A DNA stretch of 64,000 nucleotides, taken from NCBI GenBank assembly GCA_025617745.1, contig CM046867.1, positions 26,962,705 to 27,026,704 of the forward strand, given 5' to 3'. A model generated the notes under the pieces. It was not told where the DNA came from. It saw only the letters and a list, made by a program, of their open reading frames with translations, and did not search any database. Shown here one piece after another: positions 51,736-63,930 of the stretch. The DNA is from Heliocidaris erythrogramma. Its lineage: Eukaryota; Echinodermata; Echinoidea; Camarodonta; Echinometridae. Numbering within the stretch: position 1 is the first letter of the stretch; each line of letters starts with the position of its first letter. The translations under genes were made by a program, and so were the position numbers.

Positions 51736-52105
51736 TTTACTTTAGTTTTGACATTTTTCATGTTTTTTGTTTTGTTGACTAACTTAGGCCTATCATGCCT
51801 ATATTTTTGCGTGCTAGCGAACGAGTAGTTTCCTTAATAACCACGATATATAGCCACATATTCTTACCTTGTATGAAAAATTCATGATTAATGCTCATCT
51901 AATAGGCCAATCTTTCAACATCAAGCACGTAAAGTGACAATTTACACTTCTTTACTTTAGAATGAATACTTAGCAGCCGTCAGCCACTGTCTGACATGTC
52001 TGATCAATTCGATTGGTGTCCATCATGTCCATTCCATAACTGGCACGTGCACGTATCAAGCATGCATATCGTACCGTATACTACCCACACCGCAAGTCTA
52101 AAATC

Positions 52106-52312
52106 TATGCAACGCCAAAAGGGCAATTATATTTGAGGACTTGAATCGAGTGGATGACTTGAAAGAAAAAAAAAGTTGATGACGACCACTGAATGATATG
52201 ATAAGCTGTCATGAAATGAAAAGCTGCCGTAAGAAACCAAAAATCTAACGCCATTAACCATGATCAATGATAGTTATACCAGGAAATATAATTGCCCTTT
52301 TGGCGTTTCATA
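52106..52312. mobile_element. 207-bp MITE
   Basis: TATGCAACGCCAAAAGGGCA then ATTATATTT at the left is matched in reverse complement at the right (TATGAAACGCCAAAAGGGCA then ATTATATTT), about 28 of 29 bases. It is non-coding. Confidence 0.8.
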
Positions 52313-52539
52313 GAGGTCAGAGGACCGAAGTAGTGCTGAGCTATTATATAGAGTACATGTGCTGAGCTCGCTGAGCGCTTGCAAAGGTAGGGCTCACGGT
52401 ATTTTGAAAACGTTGGGGTGGAATTCAGTATAATAATGTTCAAAGTAGAGACAAAGTCTGGTCTACTGATACGACTGGTACTAGTACGCGAAGACAAGCC
52501 TATAAAGGCCCGTCGGAATGAATTTTAAAGTGGTACGGT

Positions 52540-54180
52540 TTCAGTGGGGGTCTGGCCCAGCGCGGTTCGAAGGCCGGGCAGAGCCCCTCGTGGGGGTGCC
52601 CTCACAAAATAGAAAATCACAGATGTAGAGATCTTGGTCATACAGGTCCATTTTCTCAGGGAGGGGGGCTGCCTTTTGCCCGAATATCAACTTTTCAATT
52701 TCTATTTTTTGCTCACGAACAAAGCGAAAGAGCAAAATTTTGTTACTTTTCGTAGAGAAAATGTACAGAAGTGACGGCTTTTGCCCGAGTTACATACAGA
52801 AGTTACATACATGTAATTATCTGGGAGCCTGGCTGCCCAAATAGGTGAATGATTCTGGCACCTAAATTTGCTGCCCGTGGTGGTACCCCAAATATCGGAG
52901 CTTTGCCAAATAAGGTGACGCCCACAGGCGTAGCCAGGATTTATCAATGGGGGGCAGACGTGAAGGATCCAACCAAGGGGTGTCGATCTGTGTCAAGATT
53001 GGGGGGGGGGGGGTGAGGGTGACCGTACTCGGGCTTATAGCGCCTGAAGTTACCCCCCCCCCCCCCGAGTGCCCAAACTAATCTACATTAGCAAAGGAGC
53101 AAGGCGACCGAGCGGCAAATCTTTCAACTTTTAACCCTTGAAACGTAATTTCATGTGCATTTTACCCGGGATTTTACCCAGGAAAGTTGGCATTTGACCA
53201 CCGCAATTTAGCAGTAGAGAAGCTGGAATTTTATACATTGATAAACGGTTTTCTATTCACTCACTTCTACAATCGGCAGTAAAAATAACGAAAACACTAT
53301 TATAGGCTTGAGAAAGAGTCCAAGAATCCAGCAAGGCTACCTAAACCTGAGATTTTTTTTCATAAGTTGAACCTTTGCAAATGCTGTTTGATACTCTTTA
53401 TCCTATATTGGGGGCGCATGCAATATTTAGCAGGAATCATATAAAACTTGATACATGATATAGCGAACAAAGCAATTACATCTTTTTTTTTCGAAATTTG
53501 AACCCTTTAAGGCTATTTAAGAACTATATAGGCCTACTGGGAGCGCGAAAGATCTTGAAAGAAAATAATTATGCGAGGGAGCAAAGCGACCGAGCTTTGG
53601 AAAATTTTCACATTTCAAACCTTCAAAATCTAGATTTCTAGTGCATTTACCCTGCGGATTCTTCATTTACCCTTTTTTTTCTCTCCTTTGCGTTTTTTAC
53701 GCCCCCTCCAAGTGCCGCCCAGGGCACGTGCCCCCCTGCCTCCTAGATACGCCACTGACCGAAGCGACCGAGCGGGGGAGGGTTTGCGAGGGGGTATTCC
53801 CCCTCCCACGCAAGGGACTTTTTCAAAAATCTGTCTGTATAAAACTTGCATTTTAGAGCGTCCCAAAATGTTTTTTGAATGAAAAGAAGGAATGCACGGA
53901 TCTACTACACCAATGGACGGAACCCCTCAAGTGAGAATAACAACGCGAGCGAACGGATTTTCTTAGATATTTTCGCATTGAAATTATGGTATTTGATTTC
54001 TTATTTCCTTACTTCTAATTTTTAAAGAATGTGATGGTATTTCAAAATCAAACATTATGAGTTGGGATAATTATTAGTGTTAAGTTAATGTATCATAATT
54101 CTCATTTAATTCAAATTTATTTGGGGATGATAATACAGGCCACCCCCCCCCCCCGGGATCGACACCCATGATCCAACCGC
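52540..54180. repeat. Mosaic of GCGACCGAGCG-type dispersed repeats
   Basis: Recurrent pieces include GCGTAGCCAGGATTT (52927), GCAA(A)GCGACCGAGC (53097, 53581, 53760) and AGAGAAAATGTACAGAAGTG (52756), plus several poly-G/poly-C tracts. The same pieces recur at 56610-57230, so this is one repeat complex interrupted by the array at 54.2-56.6 kb. No gene seen. Confidence 0.65.
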
Positions 54181-54189
54181 ATAGCCAGG

Positions 54190-56620
54190 ATTTCATTTTA
54201 GGGGGTGGTTGTGAGCACGCGAAGAGTGCGAAATTGGTGACGAACACGCAATTAAAGCGTGCTCCCCAGGGGGTGGGTGAAGGGACGGGGAAGTTTTCCC
54301 CCACCCGCGCGAAACGCGAAAGCTCTGACGTTTTATCGCAAATTTGAGGGAAAGATAACGGCACGTAGCGCCTTTTTTTAGGCGGAAAGTTATTTCGACT
54401 CCGGACTGCTCATCAGTTATTTGGACGTAACACTTCACTGTAACAGGGATGGGTGCAGGAAGGGGGGAGGCAGCAAACAATTTTTTAGGCAGAAAGTTAT
54501 AGTTCGACGCCCCGACAGCTTTTCACTTACTTGGACGTAATACTGCATGCACTGTATGTAACATGGGCGGGTGTAGGAAGGGGGGAGGTTCCCCCTTCCC
54601 GCGCGAAAGCTCTGACGTTTTAGCAAGTTTTAGCTTTTTCAGTTATTTGGATGTAATGTACTCTATGTAACAGGGGTGGGTGTAGGGAGGGGAAGTTTCC
54701 CTCTTCCCGCGCGAAACGCGAAAGCTCTGACGTTTTATCGCAAATTTGAGGGAAAGATAACGGCACGTAGCGCCTTTTTTTAGGCGGAAAGTTATTTCGA
54801 CTCCGGACTGCTCATCACTGTAACAGGGATGGGTGCAGGAAGGGGGGAGGCAGCAAACAATTTTTTAGGCAGAAAGTTATAGTTCGACGCCCCGACAGCT
54901 TTTCACTTACTTGGACGTAGTACTGCATGCACTGTATGTAACAGGGGCGGGTGTAGGAAGGGGGGAGATTCCCCCCTCCCGAGCGAAGCGCGAAAGCTCT
55001 GATGTTTTAGCAAATTTGAGAGAAAGATAACGGCACGTAGCACCTACGGGGATGGATTCAGGAAGGGGGGGGGGGGGGAGGTTCCCCCTTCCCGCTCTGA
55101 CGTTTTAGCAAATTTGAGAGAAAGATAAACGGCTCGTCGAAAACAATTTTTTAGGCAGAAAGTTATAGTTCGACGCCCCGACAGCTTTTCACTTACTTGG
55201 ACGTAAATACTGCACTGTATAACAGGGGCGGGTGTAGCAAGGGGGAAGTTTTCCCCCACCCGCGCGAAACGCGAAAGCTCTGACGTTTTATCGCAAATTT
55301 GAGAGAAAGATAACGGCACCTACGGGGATGGGTTCAGGAAGGGGGGGTTCCCCCTTCCCGCTCTGACGTTTTAGCAAGTTTGAGAGAAAGATAACGGCTT
55401 GCAGCAAACAATTTTTTAGGCAGAAAGTTATAGTTCGACGCCCCGACAGCTTTCCACTTACTTGGACGTAAATTTGAGAGAAAGATAAACGGCTCGTCAA
55501 AAACAATTTTTTAGGCGGAAAGTTATAGTTCGAAGCCCTGACTGCTTTTCCGTTATTTGGATGTAATGTACTCTATGTAACAGGGGTGGGTGTAGGGAGG
55601 GGAAGTTTCCCTCTTCCCGCGCGAAGCGCGAAAGCTCTGACGTGTTAGCAGTGCTTAGCACCTTTTTTTAGGCGGAATATTAGTTCGACGCCCCGACTGC
55701 TTTTCAATTACTTGGACGTAATACTGCACTGTATAACAGGGGCGGGTGTATAGGAGGGGGGAAGTATTCCCCCACCCGCACGAAACGCGAAAGCTCTGAC
55801 GTTTTGTCGCAAATTTGAGAGAAAGATAACGGCACGTAGCACCTACAGGGATGGGTTCAGGAAGGGGGGGGGGGGGTTCCCCCTTCCCGCTCCGACGTTT
55901 TAGCAAGTTTGAGAAAGATAACGGCTTGCAACAAACAATTTTTTAGGCAGAAAGTTATAGTTCGACGCCCCGACAGCTTTCCACTTACTTGGACGTAATA
56001 CTGCACTGTATATGTAATAGGGGCGGGTGTAGGAAGGGGGAGGTTCCCCCCTCCCGAGCGAAGCGCGAAAGCTCTGACGTTTTAGCAAATTTGAGAGAAA
56101 GATAAACGGCTCGTCAAAAACAATTTTTTAGGCGGAAAGTTATAGTTCGAAGCCCTGACTGCTTTTCCGTTATTTGGATGTAATGTACTCTATGTAACAG
56201 GGGTGGGTGTAGGGAGGGGAAGTTTCCCTCTCCCCGCGCGAAGCGCGAAAGCTCTGACGTGTTAGCACCTTTTTTTAGGCGGAATATTAGTTCGACGCCC
56301 CAACTGCTTTTCAATTACTTGGACGTAATATTGCACTGTATGTAACAGGGGTGGGTGCAGGGAGGGGGAGTTTCCCCTCTCCCGCGCGAAGCTCAAAAGC
56401 TCTTAGGTTTTTTACAGCAATTTGAAAGAAGGATAACGGAAAGTTAATTCGACGCCCTAGCTGCTTTTCAGTTATTTGGACGCAATACTGCACTGTATAT
56501 AACAGAGATTGGTGCAGGGAGGGGGAGTTTCCCCCCTTCCCGCGCGAAAACTTCGACGTTTTAGCAAATTTTGATAGAAAGATAACGGCTTGTAGCGCCT
56601 TTTTGCGAGCGAGCGAAGCG
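54190..56620. repeat. GC-rich irregular tandem array with GCGCGAAGCGCGAAAGCTCT motif
   Basis: About 14 occurrences of AAAGCTCTGACGTTTTA-like sequence at irregular 90-290 bp spacing (54322 to 56549), alternating with AGGCGGAAAGTTATAGTTCG, TACTTGGACGTAATACTGCA and GGGTGTAGGAAGGGGGGAGG. A block of about 260 bp at 54303 recurs at 54707, so larger units were duplicated on top of the small ones. Short ORFs here are artefacts. Confidence 0.85.
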
Positions 56621-57540
56621 AGTCAGCAAAATTTTGTTTGAGCTATTTGTAGAGAAAATGTACAGAAGTGACGCCTTTTACCCCGAGTATCAACTTTTCA
56701 ATTTCTAAATTTCTGCAACAAGTGAAGCGAGCGAGCATTTTTTTTTTACTTTTCGTAGAGAACATGACGTACAAAAGTTACATAATTATCTGGGAACCTC
56801 GCTGCCCCAAAATGTGGATATTTTAGCACCTCACTTTGCTGCCCGAATAATGTGGTTCCCCAAATATCGGAACTTTGGCGAAGGGGGACACCTTTTGCCC
56901 GAATATCAACTTTTCAATTTCTAGTTTTTTTAGCTTTTTGTAGAGAAAATGTACAGAAGTGACGCCTTTTGCGAATTGCCAGAGTATATACATACAAAGG
57001 TTCCATAAATATCTCGGAACCTCGCATAATGTTGAACTTTGACGAAGGGGGACGCCTTTTTCCCGATTATCAACTTTTCAATTTCTATTTTTTTTTAACT
57101 TTTCGTAGAGAAAATGTACAAAAGTTACATACAGCAATTACGTAATTATCTCGGAACCTCGCTGCCCAAATATGAAGTGGTTGTTGCTCGAATATCGGAA
57201 CTTTAAAAATCCTCGGGTGGGGGGGGGGGGGGCTGCAGCCTTTCCAGTAGGTTTTTCCTTTTTTCTTTACTTCCATTTTCCTTTCTTTGTTTTCTTTCTG
57301 TTTTTTGTTTCGTTTCATTTCCCTTTTCTTTTTTCTTTTCTTTTTTCTTCTTCTTTCTCTTTTCTCCTTTTCCCTTTCCTCTTCCCTCTCCCCTTTTACC
57401 CCTCCTTTTCTTTTTACTTTAAAATTTTCTGGCAAGCAAAAAAGAAATCACTCTTTTTTCACTCGAAAAAGGGTTGTCCCTCGTTTAACTACTTGTGAGA
57501 ATGGAATTTCACTCTCTTTTGAGTGATTTTTCACTCTTTC
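56620..57540. repeat. Dispersed-repeat block and pyrimidine-rich tract
   Basis: Three partial copies of TTTCGTAGAGAAAATGTACA-containing sequence (56640-57170) are followed by a TTTTC-rich pyrimidine tract (57245-57420) that opens artefactual Phe/Ser-rich frames. No gene seen. Confidence 0.65.
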
Positions 57541-58043
57541 ATAATAATAAAGCAGAGAAACAGATTGGTGAAAGTTTGAACGAAATCGGACAAGCAAAAA
57601 GAAAGTTGTGAATTTTTGAAGTTGTAATCACTATGCATAATAATAGGAATTTCAAATTGGCCGAATAGGTAATGTCACTGTAATGTAGTTGGGGACAACT
57701 CTCCCATTTGCTCCCAGAGGCGTCGATCCTGGGGGGCAGTTGCCCCATACCCCAGAAAATATTGGAGCGGCAAACATATCGTTTTGCCCCCCCCCCCCCC
57801 TCAATAAATCCGCAAGTGTAAAATAAAATAAGGAAAAATGATGCAAAACTCGGGAAATGAAACCTTCCAACAAACAATGCAATGGTATTACACGATCAGA
57901 CCTCAATATCACCGCGCGCTACCCGCACAAATTCTCTAACCGCGTGGAGGTCGAAGCTGGTAATTAAGAGGCGTTCAAAAAATCATGAAGGGTACTCATC
58001 TGAAATGACACCATTAAAAAACATGGCATTGTATGCCTGACAT

Positions 58044-58191
58044 AGGGCCGCGGAACGTCTTGGAAAGTGGAAGGGGGGGGGGGGGGCTGCGTGTATAACC
58101 ACATTTTTGCACTGCCATACGTTTGCACGTGTTTACTGAAAAAAGTAGGGGGTGCAGCCCCCCCCCCCCCCTCCCGGTTCCGCGGTCCCTG
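58044..58191. mobile_element. CCGCGGAAC-ended MITE, copy 1
   Basis: It starts AGGGCCGCGGAACGTCTTGG and ends CCCGGTTCCGCGGTCCCTG, inverted. Interior paired poly-G/poly-C tracts surround TTTGCACGTGTTTACTGAAA. TGACAT lies just outside both ends, a possible target duplication. A second copy in opposite orientation is at 60511-60639. Confidence 0.8.
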
Positions 58192-58869
58192 TGACATTGT
58201 ATTTTGTACATGTATTATTGTATTATTGTATTGAGCCCAGAAGTGCTGGAGCGATATCATCATATATTTCTATACCAAAAGAGAAAAATCGAAAGAGTAT
58301 TATTATATACATTGTTTCTCCCCCTCCATATTTAGAATTTCCAATACTATAGAAACAAATTTATGTCATGATTTGCATAGAAATTAAGTTCAAATAATTC
58401 AAAATAATCTGATCTTTTCGGTTATTATCCGCTTATGATAACTGTACAATGGTAAGTTTGTTTGGTCTGTTTCTTTTACCAAGGAGGTAAGGTCAAGAGA
58501 ATATGCCTACATCTTCAAGGCAATTTTGTTGTAGAACATTGAATCTAGAATCTAATCATGGAAGTGCCACAGAGACTAACAGTTGGTTATGAGAATAATG
58601 GTTCAACTATATATCAAAGCAAAATATTTTTTGTGGTATGAATGCACTCCAAATCAAAAAGAAAATGTTGAATAAAATGATTTCACATTCACATTTGTGT
58701 TTTGACATAAGTTATTTGCAATTTTCACTAAACCATGTAACTGTAATCATCATAGCAATATTATTTCCGAGAATTGAACGTATATTCTTGAGGTGCTTGC
58801 TCGCTGCGCTCTCACAAGTAGGCTACAGCAGCAACAATAATAATGACTATTTTATTATGATTATTGATA

Positions 58870-58951
<82 letters not shown>

Positions 58952-59050
58952 CATTCTTCTTCTCATTCTCTCAGCAGCAGCAACAACATCATTATTATTT
59001 AACATCACCATCATCCTCACTATCATCATCATCATCTTTATCAATGCTAT
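58870..59050. repeat. (ATT)n microsatellite followed by CATCAT-type repeat
   Basis: About 27 ATT units (58870-58951), then GCAGCAGCAACAACATCATT and CATCATCATC stretches. The poly-Ile ORF is an artefact. Confidence 0.95.
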
Positions 59051-59989
59051 GATGATTGAATTGAGTGAGAAATAAACATCGCAACGTTAAAGGCCAAGTA
59101 TTTCAACTTTCTAAAAGTCACGGCACCCTTTTAAGAACTTGAAATTTGCGCGTCACTCCCATCCAGTGGCGTATCTGGAACTTGGCATCGGGGGGGGGGG
59201 GAACCTCAGCTGATGGTGATCCGTGTGTTTCAGCAAGAAAATCAATTTATTGTCTCTTATTTGCTATAGGGGTGCAGGGGTGTAGAGGACGGATATTTCT
59301 TTTCCATCTCTTCTTAATTTATGATGAAATTATTAATTTGGATAAATATTTTTTGCAAAAGTAGGCCTAGTAACAACGGGATCCAAAATCATGAAGTTAT
59401 ACTATTTGCAAACGAGTGAAGCGAGTGACCAACTTTTTCTCCCAATTTTCTTTTGAATTTCAGTTTTAGGGCAGATGCATTATTCAGTTATTTGTAATAC
59501 ATGAATAATTGGTTTGTATATGCATGAGGATTTTTCAGACTGATCTCGATTTCATCATAAAATACAAACAGCTTTCAAGTTTTCTCTATCTGGGCTTTAC
59601 ATATGAGTTTGGTTTCATACAGTCATGATATAAAATAACCAAATTACAATTTTGTGAGGTCGCATGGCGGCTTTTGAGAAGATGTCTGTTCATAATTGGT
59701 GAGGTTTTATAATTGCTCTTTGATGAATAATTTACCTTCTAAAAGTTTCCTCACCTACTGATAGCTGACATAATTTTATTCCTTGGTTTAAAAGTTATTC
59801 AAAAATATATTTTTCATACAACTAAATTTCTTTCAGGCACGTAGCCAGGGGGCAGGGGGCGCCGTCGCCCCCACCCCACGCAAAAAAGAAAGAAAGCGAG
59901 AGAGCGATAAAGTGGTTGAAAAACGCTGCGTTAGGCCGTCTTGTCCCCCATCCGAAAAACGGAATGACACCCCTAGACCTGTCGTTCAT

Positions 59990-61194
59990 ACCAATGTTAC
60001 AATTAATATCAAAAAACATCACGCTGATCAGTTTCACAAGAAAACTGATTGTTAAAATTTTTTGAAGTGCGCATATAGCAATCATCTCCTGGAATGTGGG
60101 AAGAAACCTCGGATCCTTTGTCATTTCTATAGTATTCCCGTAATCATTGGAATTTTTACTTTTCAAATTCCTTATTAGTATGTAAGTCAGCAAAGTACTT
60201 CGCACAAAGTTTTTATAACTTTTACCGGTTGCTTTCTTTTCATAGATACAATCTGATTTCTTAACTTATCTCGACATTTGATTTTAATTTGCATGAATTT
60301 TTTCCTAAATTCTTCACATTCTTTATCAAACCAAGGTTGAGATTCCGAAAGCGTCTTTCTCAAGTTTTCTGAAATGGGATTGACACTTTGTTTTGTGTAG
60401 CCGCATGGCATTGATACTCGAGACGATTGGGCAATGTTTCGTCAAAAATATCTACGTAAAAGCTCCTAAACTGTAACAAAAAGAGTTCAGATGAGGCTAT
60501 GTATGTAACAGGGACCGCGGAACCGTTGGGGGGGGCACTTTTTTCAGTAAACACGTGCAAACTTATGGCAGTGCAATGTGGGTATACACTCGGCAGCCCC
60601 CCCCCCCTCCACTTTCCAAGACGTTCCGCGGCCCCTGTGCAATCAATAGTGCTAAAATCTGCACATGTAACTCCCGCGTTTCCTTTACCTCTGTCATCAG
60701 TCATTACCGATTTGAATCTGGTTTGTTATTGGTCATGTGATCGAATCTGTCAGTCAAATGAAGAGTTTTAGTTCCTTTCTTGCATTGAAAATAGAATGGT
60801 TCATAAAATGTTAACCAATTTCGTTTTTAATTTCATCTTCAATAGTAATGAAATCTTCAAGAGAATCAGTCCTATAGAATTACAATCACCTACATCAACA
60901 AGTCATTGATTTTATAATAGTATCGAAAGGCGTCACTTTCGTAATATTTCGAACCTTCATGCGGTACGTAAACTGCTCCAAGCAAAGCTGAAAACCCGGC
61001 AAAACAAGTTTTTTTGTTTTATTCATAAAACTGAATCTGACTCTATTTCGTCCAGTGATCATAACAACTTTTATATTTATCTGAAATGAGGGATTATCGC
61101 TGCAGACCTTGAAATCCCCCAAAGTATGCGAACTTCTCTCGGATTTTTCTCCTTTGCTGTTATAATGAAAGTCATGAAAAAAGGTTAGGGTCAA
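59990..61194 (-). mobile_element. Decayed non-LTR retrotransposon (LINE): endonuclease and linker remnants
   Basis: Minus-strand reading gives LGAVYVPHEGSKYYESDAF (60982-60926), the AP-endonuclease core of LINEs, then VGDCNS in place of the usual GDFNSR. Further on, PWFDKECEEFRKKFMQIK (about 60324-60270) and RNLKSKNSNDYGN (about 60165) match the stretch between endonuclease and RT. Stops and frameshifts break it, and a MITE is inserted at 60511-60639. No RT palm is left. Confidence 0.75.
60511..60639. mobile_element. CCGCGGAAC-ended MITE, copy 2, nested in the LINE
   Basis: It runs CAGGGACCGCGGAACCG ... CGTTCCGCGGCCCCTG and shares TCAGTAAACACGTGCAAAC and ATGGCAGTGCAATGTGG with the copy at 58044. 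It splits the LINE linker coding sequence, so it inserted later. Confidence 0.8.
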
Positions 61195-61439
61195 TATAGA
61201 TTCAGTTTTAGTTTCAGATAAAAAAACATAATGCTTTATGTATTCAGTGAAATTTATTCAAGGCTAATATGCGAAGTTATTTGACGAAAGGAAATAGCAA
61301 AGAGGTGCCCCAAAAAGATAGCCACCTCCCCATGGTTGTTAATTGTATCAGATCAGAGACCTCGTCGACCTATGGCCTAGTACAGTCGAAACTCGTCCAT
61401 TGCGCTGCGCACGCAGCTGGCTCGGCGTATTATTATGAT

Positions 61440-61660
61440 TGCATTTCTATCTGACATTTCCATTGGATAGTTGTAGGAACCATAGCCTATTCCTCACCTT
61501 TACTATCCAATCACAGATTGCGGCATTTACACTCTGAAGTATCACATGATCAACGTGACTAGCCAGCCAGCTCAGTTTTGCCATATTGTCATTCTGCAGA
61601 GCCGACTAAGCCGAAGAAAGAAGCTTAATATCATTTAACCCTTCTAACAGGACCGTGACA
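61440..61660 (+). promoter_or_regulatory. ATP6V0C promoter region
   Basis: Upstream of the ATP6V0C ATG are an inverted CCAAT (CCATTGGAT, about 61461), a direct CCAATCA (61507), and TCACATGAT (61542) next to AACGTGAC (61552). These are E-box/M-box-like and loosely resemble the GTCACGTGAC CLEAR element bound by TFEB, a known regulator of V-ATPase genes in vertebrates. No TATA box. The functional assignment is inference. Confidence 0.45.
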
Positions 61661-61723
61661 AAACATTTCTTTAGTGAACTAGATATTCGTTTATATTCTA
61701 GAAATAATTATTTGCCAAAAAAA

Positions 61724-61793
61724 ATGGGTGATAGTCCAGCATACACTCCCTTCTTTGGAGTAATGGGAGCTACATCGGCGATGGTATTCAGCG
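61724..61793 (+). CDS. ATP6V0C: ATP6V0C exon 1: V-ATPase 16 kDa proteolipid subunit c (N terminus)
   Basis: ATG at 61724 opens MGDSPAYTPFFGVMGATSAM and then VFS, ending GCG|GTAAGTC with one base of the next (Ala) codon. This is the N terminus and first half of transmembrane helix 1 of the c-subunit (family pattern: Y-x-FF-x-VMG-A-x-AMVFSALG). The product forms the proton-carrying c-ring of the Vo sector in lysosomal, endosomal and plasma membranes. The remaining exons (about 130 residues, including the proton-binding Glu in helix 4) are not visible up to 64000 and must lie to the right. I chose this ATG because it starts exactly where the family does; no other ATG precedes it in frame in the 5' leader after the last stop. 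A search with the full gene would confirm it is c rather than c''. Confidence 0.88.
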
Positions 61794-62686
61794 GTAAGTC
61801 AATGCAATGGTACTATTGGTACGGTACTGCCAATTCGGCTAACGACTGACTACGTTCATCAGTCATGTCACTCAGTACAGACAGTGATGTAATCACATGT
61901 ATGGCTATGTGTCTGCACACCAAATTAAGATTTGACTAATTGTGCAAAAGATCTCTTCAAAATCAGAGCAAGAAAAATGCAATTTTCACAAGAAAAGGCA
62001 ACTGTGTCTGTGTAATTTTGTCATTGAAAAAAACAATTGTGGCCATGCCATGTCCACACCACGCATAGTGCCAGTGCCAGTGCCAGTCATGCCAGTGGCA
62101 GTGGTCTGATAATTATCGAATATCGGCTATGCCTAAGTTATGGCCTATGCACTGATGCATGCAAAAATAGTTGGTATTGTCTGTCGCATACATGTACTAG
62201 GTATGGGGGGGGGGGGGGGGGGGGGGAATAAGAAATATTTTAAAATTAAATACTTGATTTCAAATTAAGCCCTTAAGAATCTCACTCCTACCTCAAATCA
62301 CTCACGGGTACATTACTGTAAAATAGTTGGTATTTTCTGTCGCATGTACTAAAGGTATGGGGCACTCATAGGTACACGCCATTGCCGACTGTGTAGTAAC
62401 GCAGCCAACACACATCCCATACCTAAACTGCATCACTGTGCATTTTTTGCTATATTTAATTGAAACTGATCTATTGCAGTTTACTTAAATGCAAATAATT
62501 ATTTTGAATAATAGATGATTAAAACTTACCAGGTTGTTTTGTGACCTTTGAAGAGGGTTTCCTGAAATTTTGGGTCCTTTTTGTCGTTAACTGCTATCGA
62601 GACTGTCCCGTCAGCATCCAGTTTGTATTTTTCACGATTATGATGAAGGGAGCCCTCAGCGCTCGTAGTAGTACCGGCGCGATCTC

Positions 62687-62802
62687 CTACGAAGACCTGG
62701 AAGGGCCAAACTGACGACGTAAAAAAATAAAAAATATTACGTACGTACGTAATATTTTTTATTTTTTTACGTCGTCAGTTTGGCCCTTCCAGATCTTCGT
62801 AG
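62687..62802. repeat. Gapless near-perfect palindrome, 58-bp arms
   Basis: The centre is GTAC|GTAC at 62744/62745. The arms read CTACGAAGA(C/T)CTGGAAGGGC then CAAACTGACGACGTAAAA, with a single mismatch across 58 bp. There is no spacer, so it can extrude a cruciform. Confidence 0.95.
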
Positions 62803-63209
62803 AATAGCTTGTGTGCGTAACATTCTGCGTACGTATCTACGGTGCGTAACCATGTAGAGCGGCCTCACTAGTGCGCAACATTATTGAGAGCAGTCGTCAT
62901 CCGTATGGAGGTGTGGGTAACAAGTACCAAAAAGAGGGCTGTAAATGTAAGTTTTTATAACTTTCTACATTTTGTATCTTAACGAACTGATAACTTAAAA
63001 TCTAAAGAATAATACTTCAGTATCAGTTTGCCCACAAAAACCTCCATTTCAAACAAAATTACATCTGTATCCCCAATACCCAGTATACACACATGTATAT
63101 GATCCTAATGGTCAATATGACCATTGCTTGCTGATGTGGTATGGGGGGGGGAAAATAAGATAAATATTTTAAATACTTGCTTTCAAATTCAGCCCTTAAA
63201 AATCTCACT

Positions 63210-63930
63210 CCTACCTCAAATGGCCGTTAGGAAGAACTTTTGATATTTACAGCAAAATCCAAAGTCAAAATCTTGTCCAAAACCGGAGAAATCCCCGCCG
63301 ATTTGTTTCGCGATCGCGTGTTGTTTACAAACTGCCGATGTCTTAGACTAAAATCGGCCAATATAATTTTTGTCCACGAAGAAACTCGGGATCGCAAGGG
63401 CACATCGATCTTTACGATCGCGCACACAGAAAATCGGAACTTTTCCGTGTACGCTATAGGGACCGAATTTTTGAGGACAAAACTCTTTTGGGGAGATGTC
63501 AGCGCCCGCGGCGACCAGGAAATGTACACAATGACTCCGATAGCTCGTTTCGCGAGAATCAACAGTAAATTACGGATTTCATTTTTGTAAATATCTTTTC
63601 CAACATTGGTGAGTTGAATTTATTGTATTTCTTGGATATTTTGGGGTCGGTTTTTGAAAATTAAATGCCGATTTTGAGTGAATAGTGGTGTTTTAAAAAG
63701 ATGAGGTGTATGACTGCCTACATTATACACACGAAGTATAGGAATGTAGCTATGAGTGCCTCAAATGGCCGTTAAGGAATATCATGACATGAATATATTT
63801 CCAATTCCAGCAAAATCCAAAGTCAAAATCATGTCCAAAACCAAAGAAATCCCTGCCGATTTGTTTTGTGATCGCATATGTTCATGGTGTTGGTTACATA
63901 CCGCCGATGTCTTAGACTAAAATCGGCCAA
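63210..63930. repeat. Direct duplication, CpG-rich copy and CpG-poor copy
   Basis: 63210-63395 and 63755-63950 share CCTCAAATGGCCGTTA, CAGCAAAATCCAAAGTCAAA, CCGATTTGTTT and CGATGTCTTAGACTAAAATC. Copy 1 keeps CGCGATCGCG where copy 2 has TGTGATCGCA, the signature of CpG decay in copy 2. Function unknown. Confidence 0.8.

Noticed and set aside
54080-56493. Chain of minus-strand ORFs with FRLKK/LSLKFA motifs
   Set aside because: The recurring peptides reflect the GC-rich tandem array; frames shift between units and no protein family is recognisable.
57085-57526. Phe/Leu/Ser-rich membrane-protein-like ORFs and the Lys/Arg/Glu-rich antisense
   Set aside because: Pyrimidine-rich simple sequence; no composition-independent evidence of coding.
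58638-59075. 145-residue ORF with a poly-Ile stretch
   Set aside because: It comes from an (ATT)n repeat; no domain, no splice context.
63240-63590. 116-residue ORF as a gene
   Set aside because: No recognisable motif, antisense strand also open, segment is duplicated nearby with disruption; left as a question in the findings.
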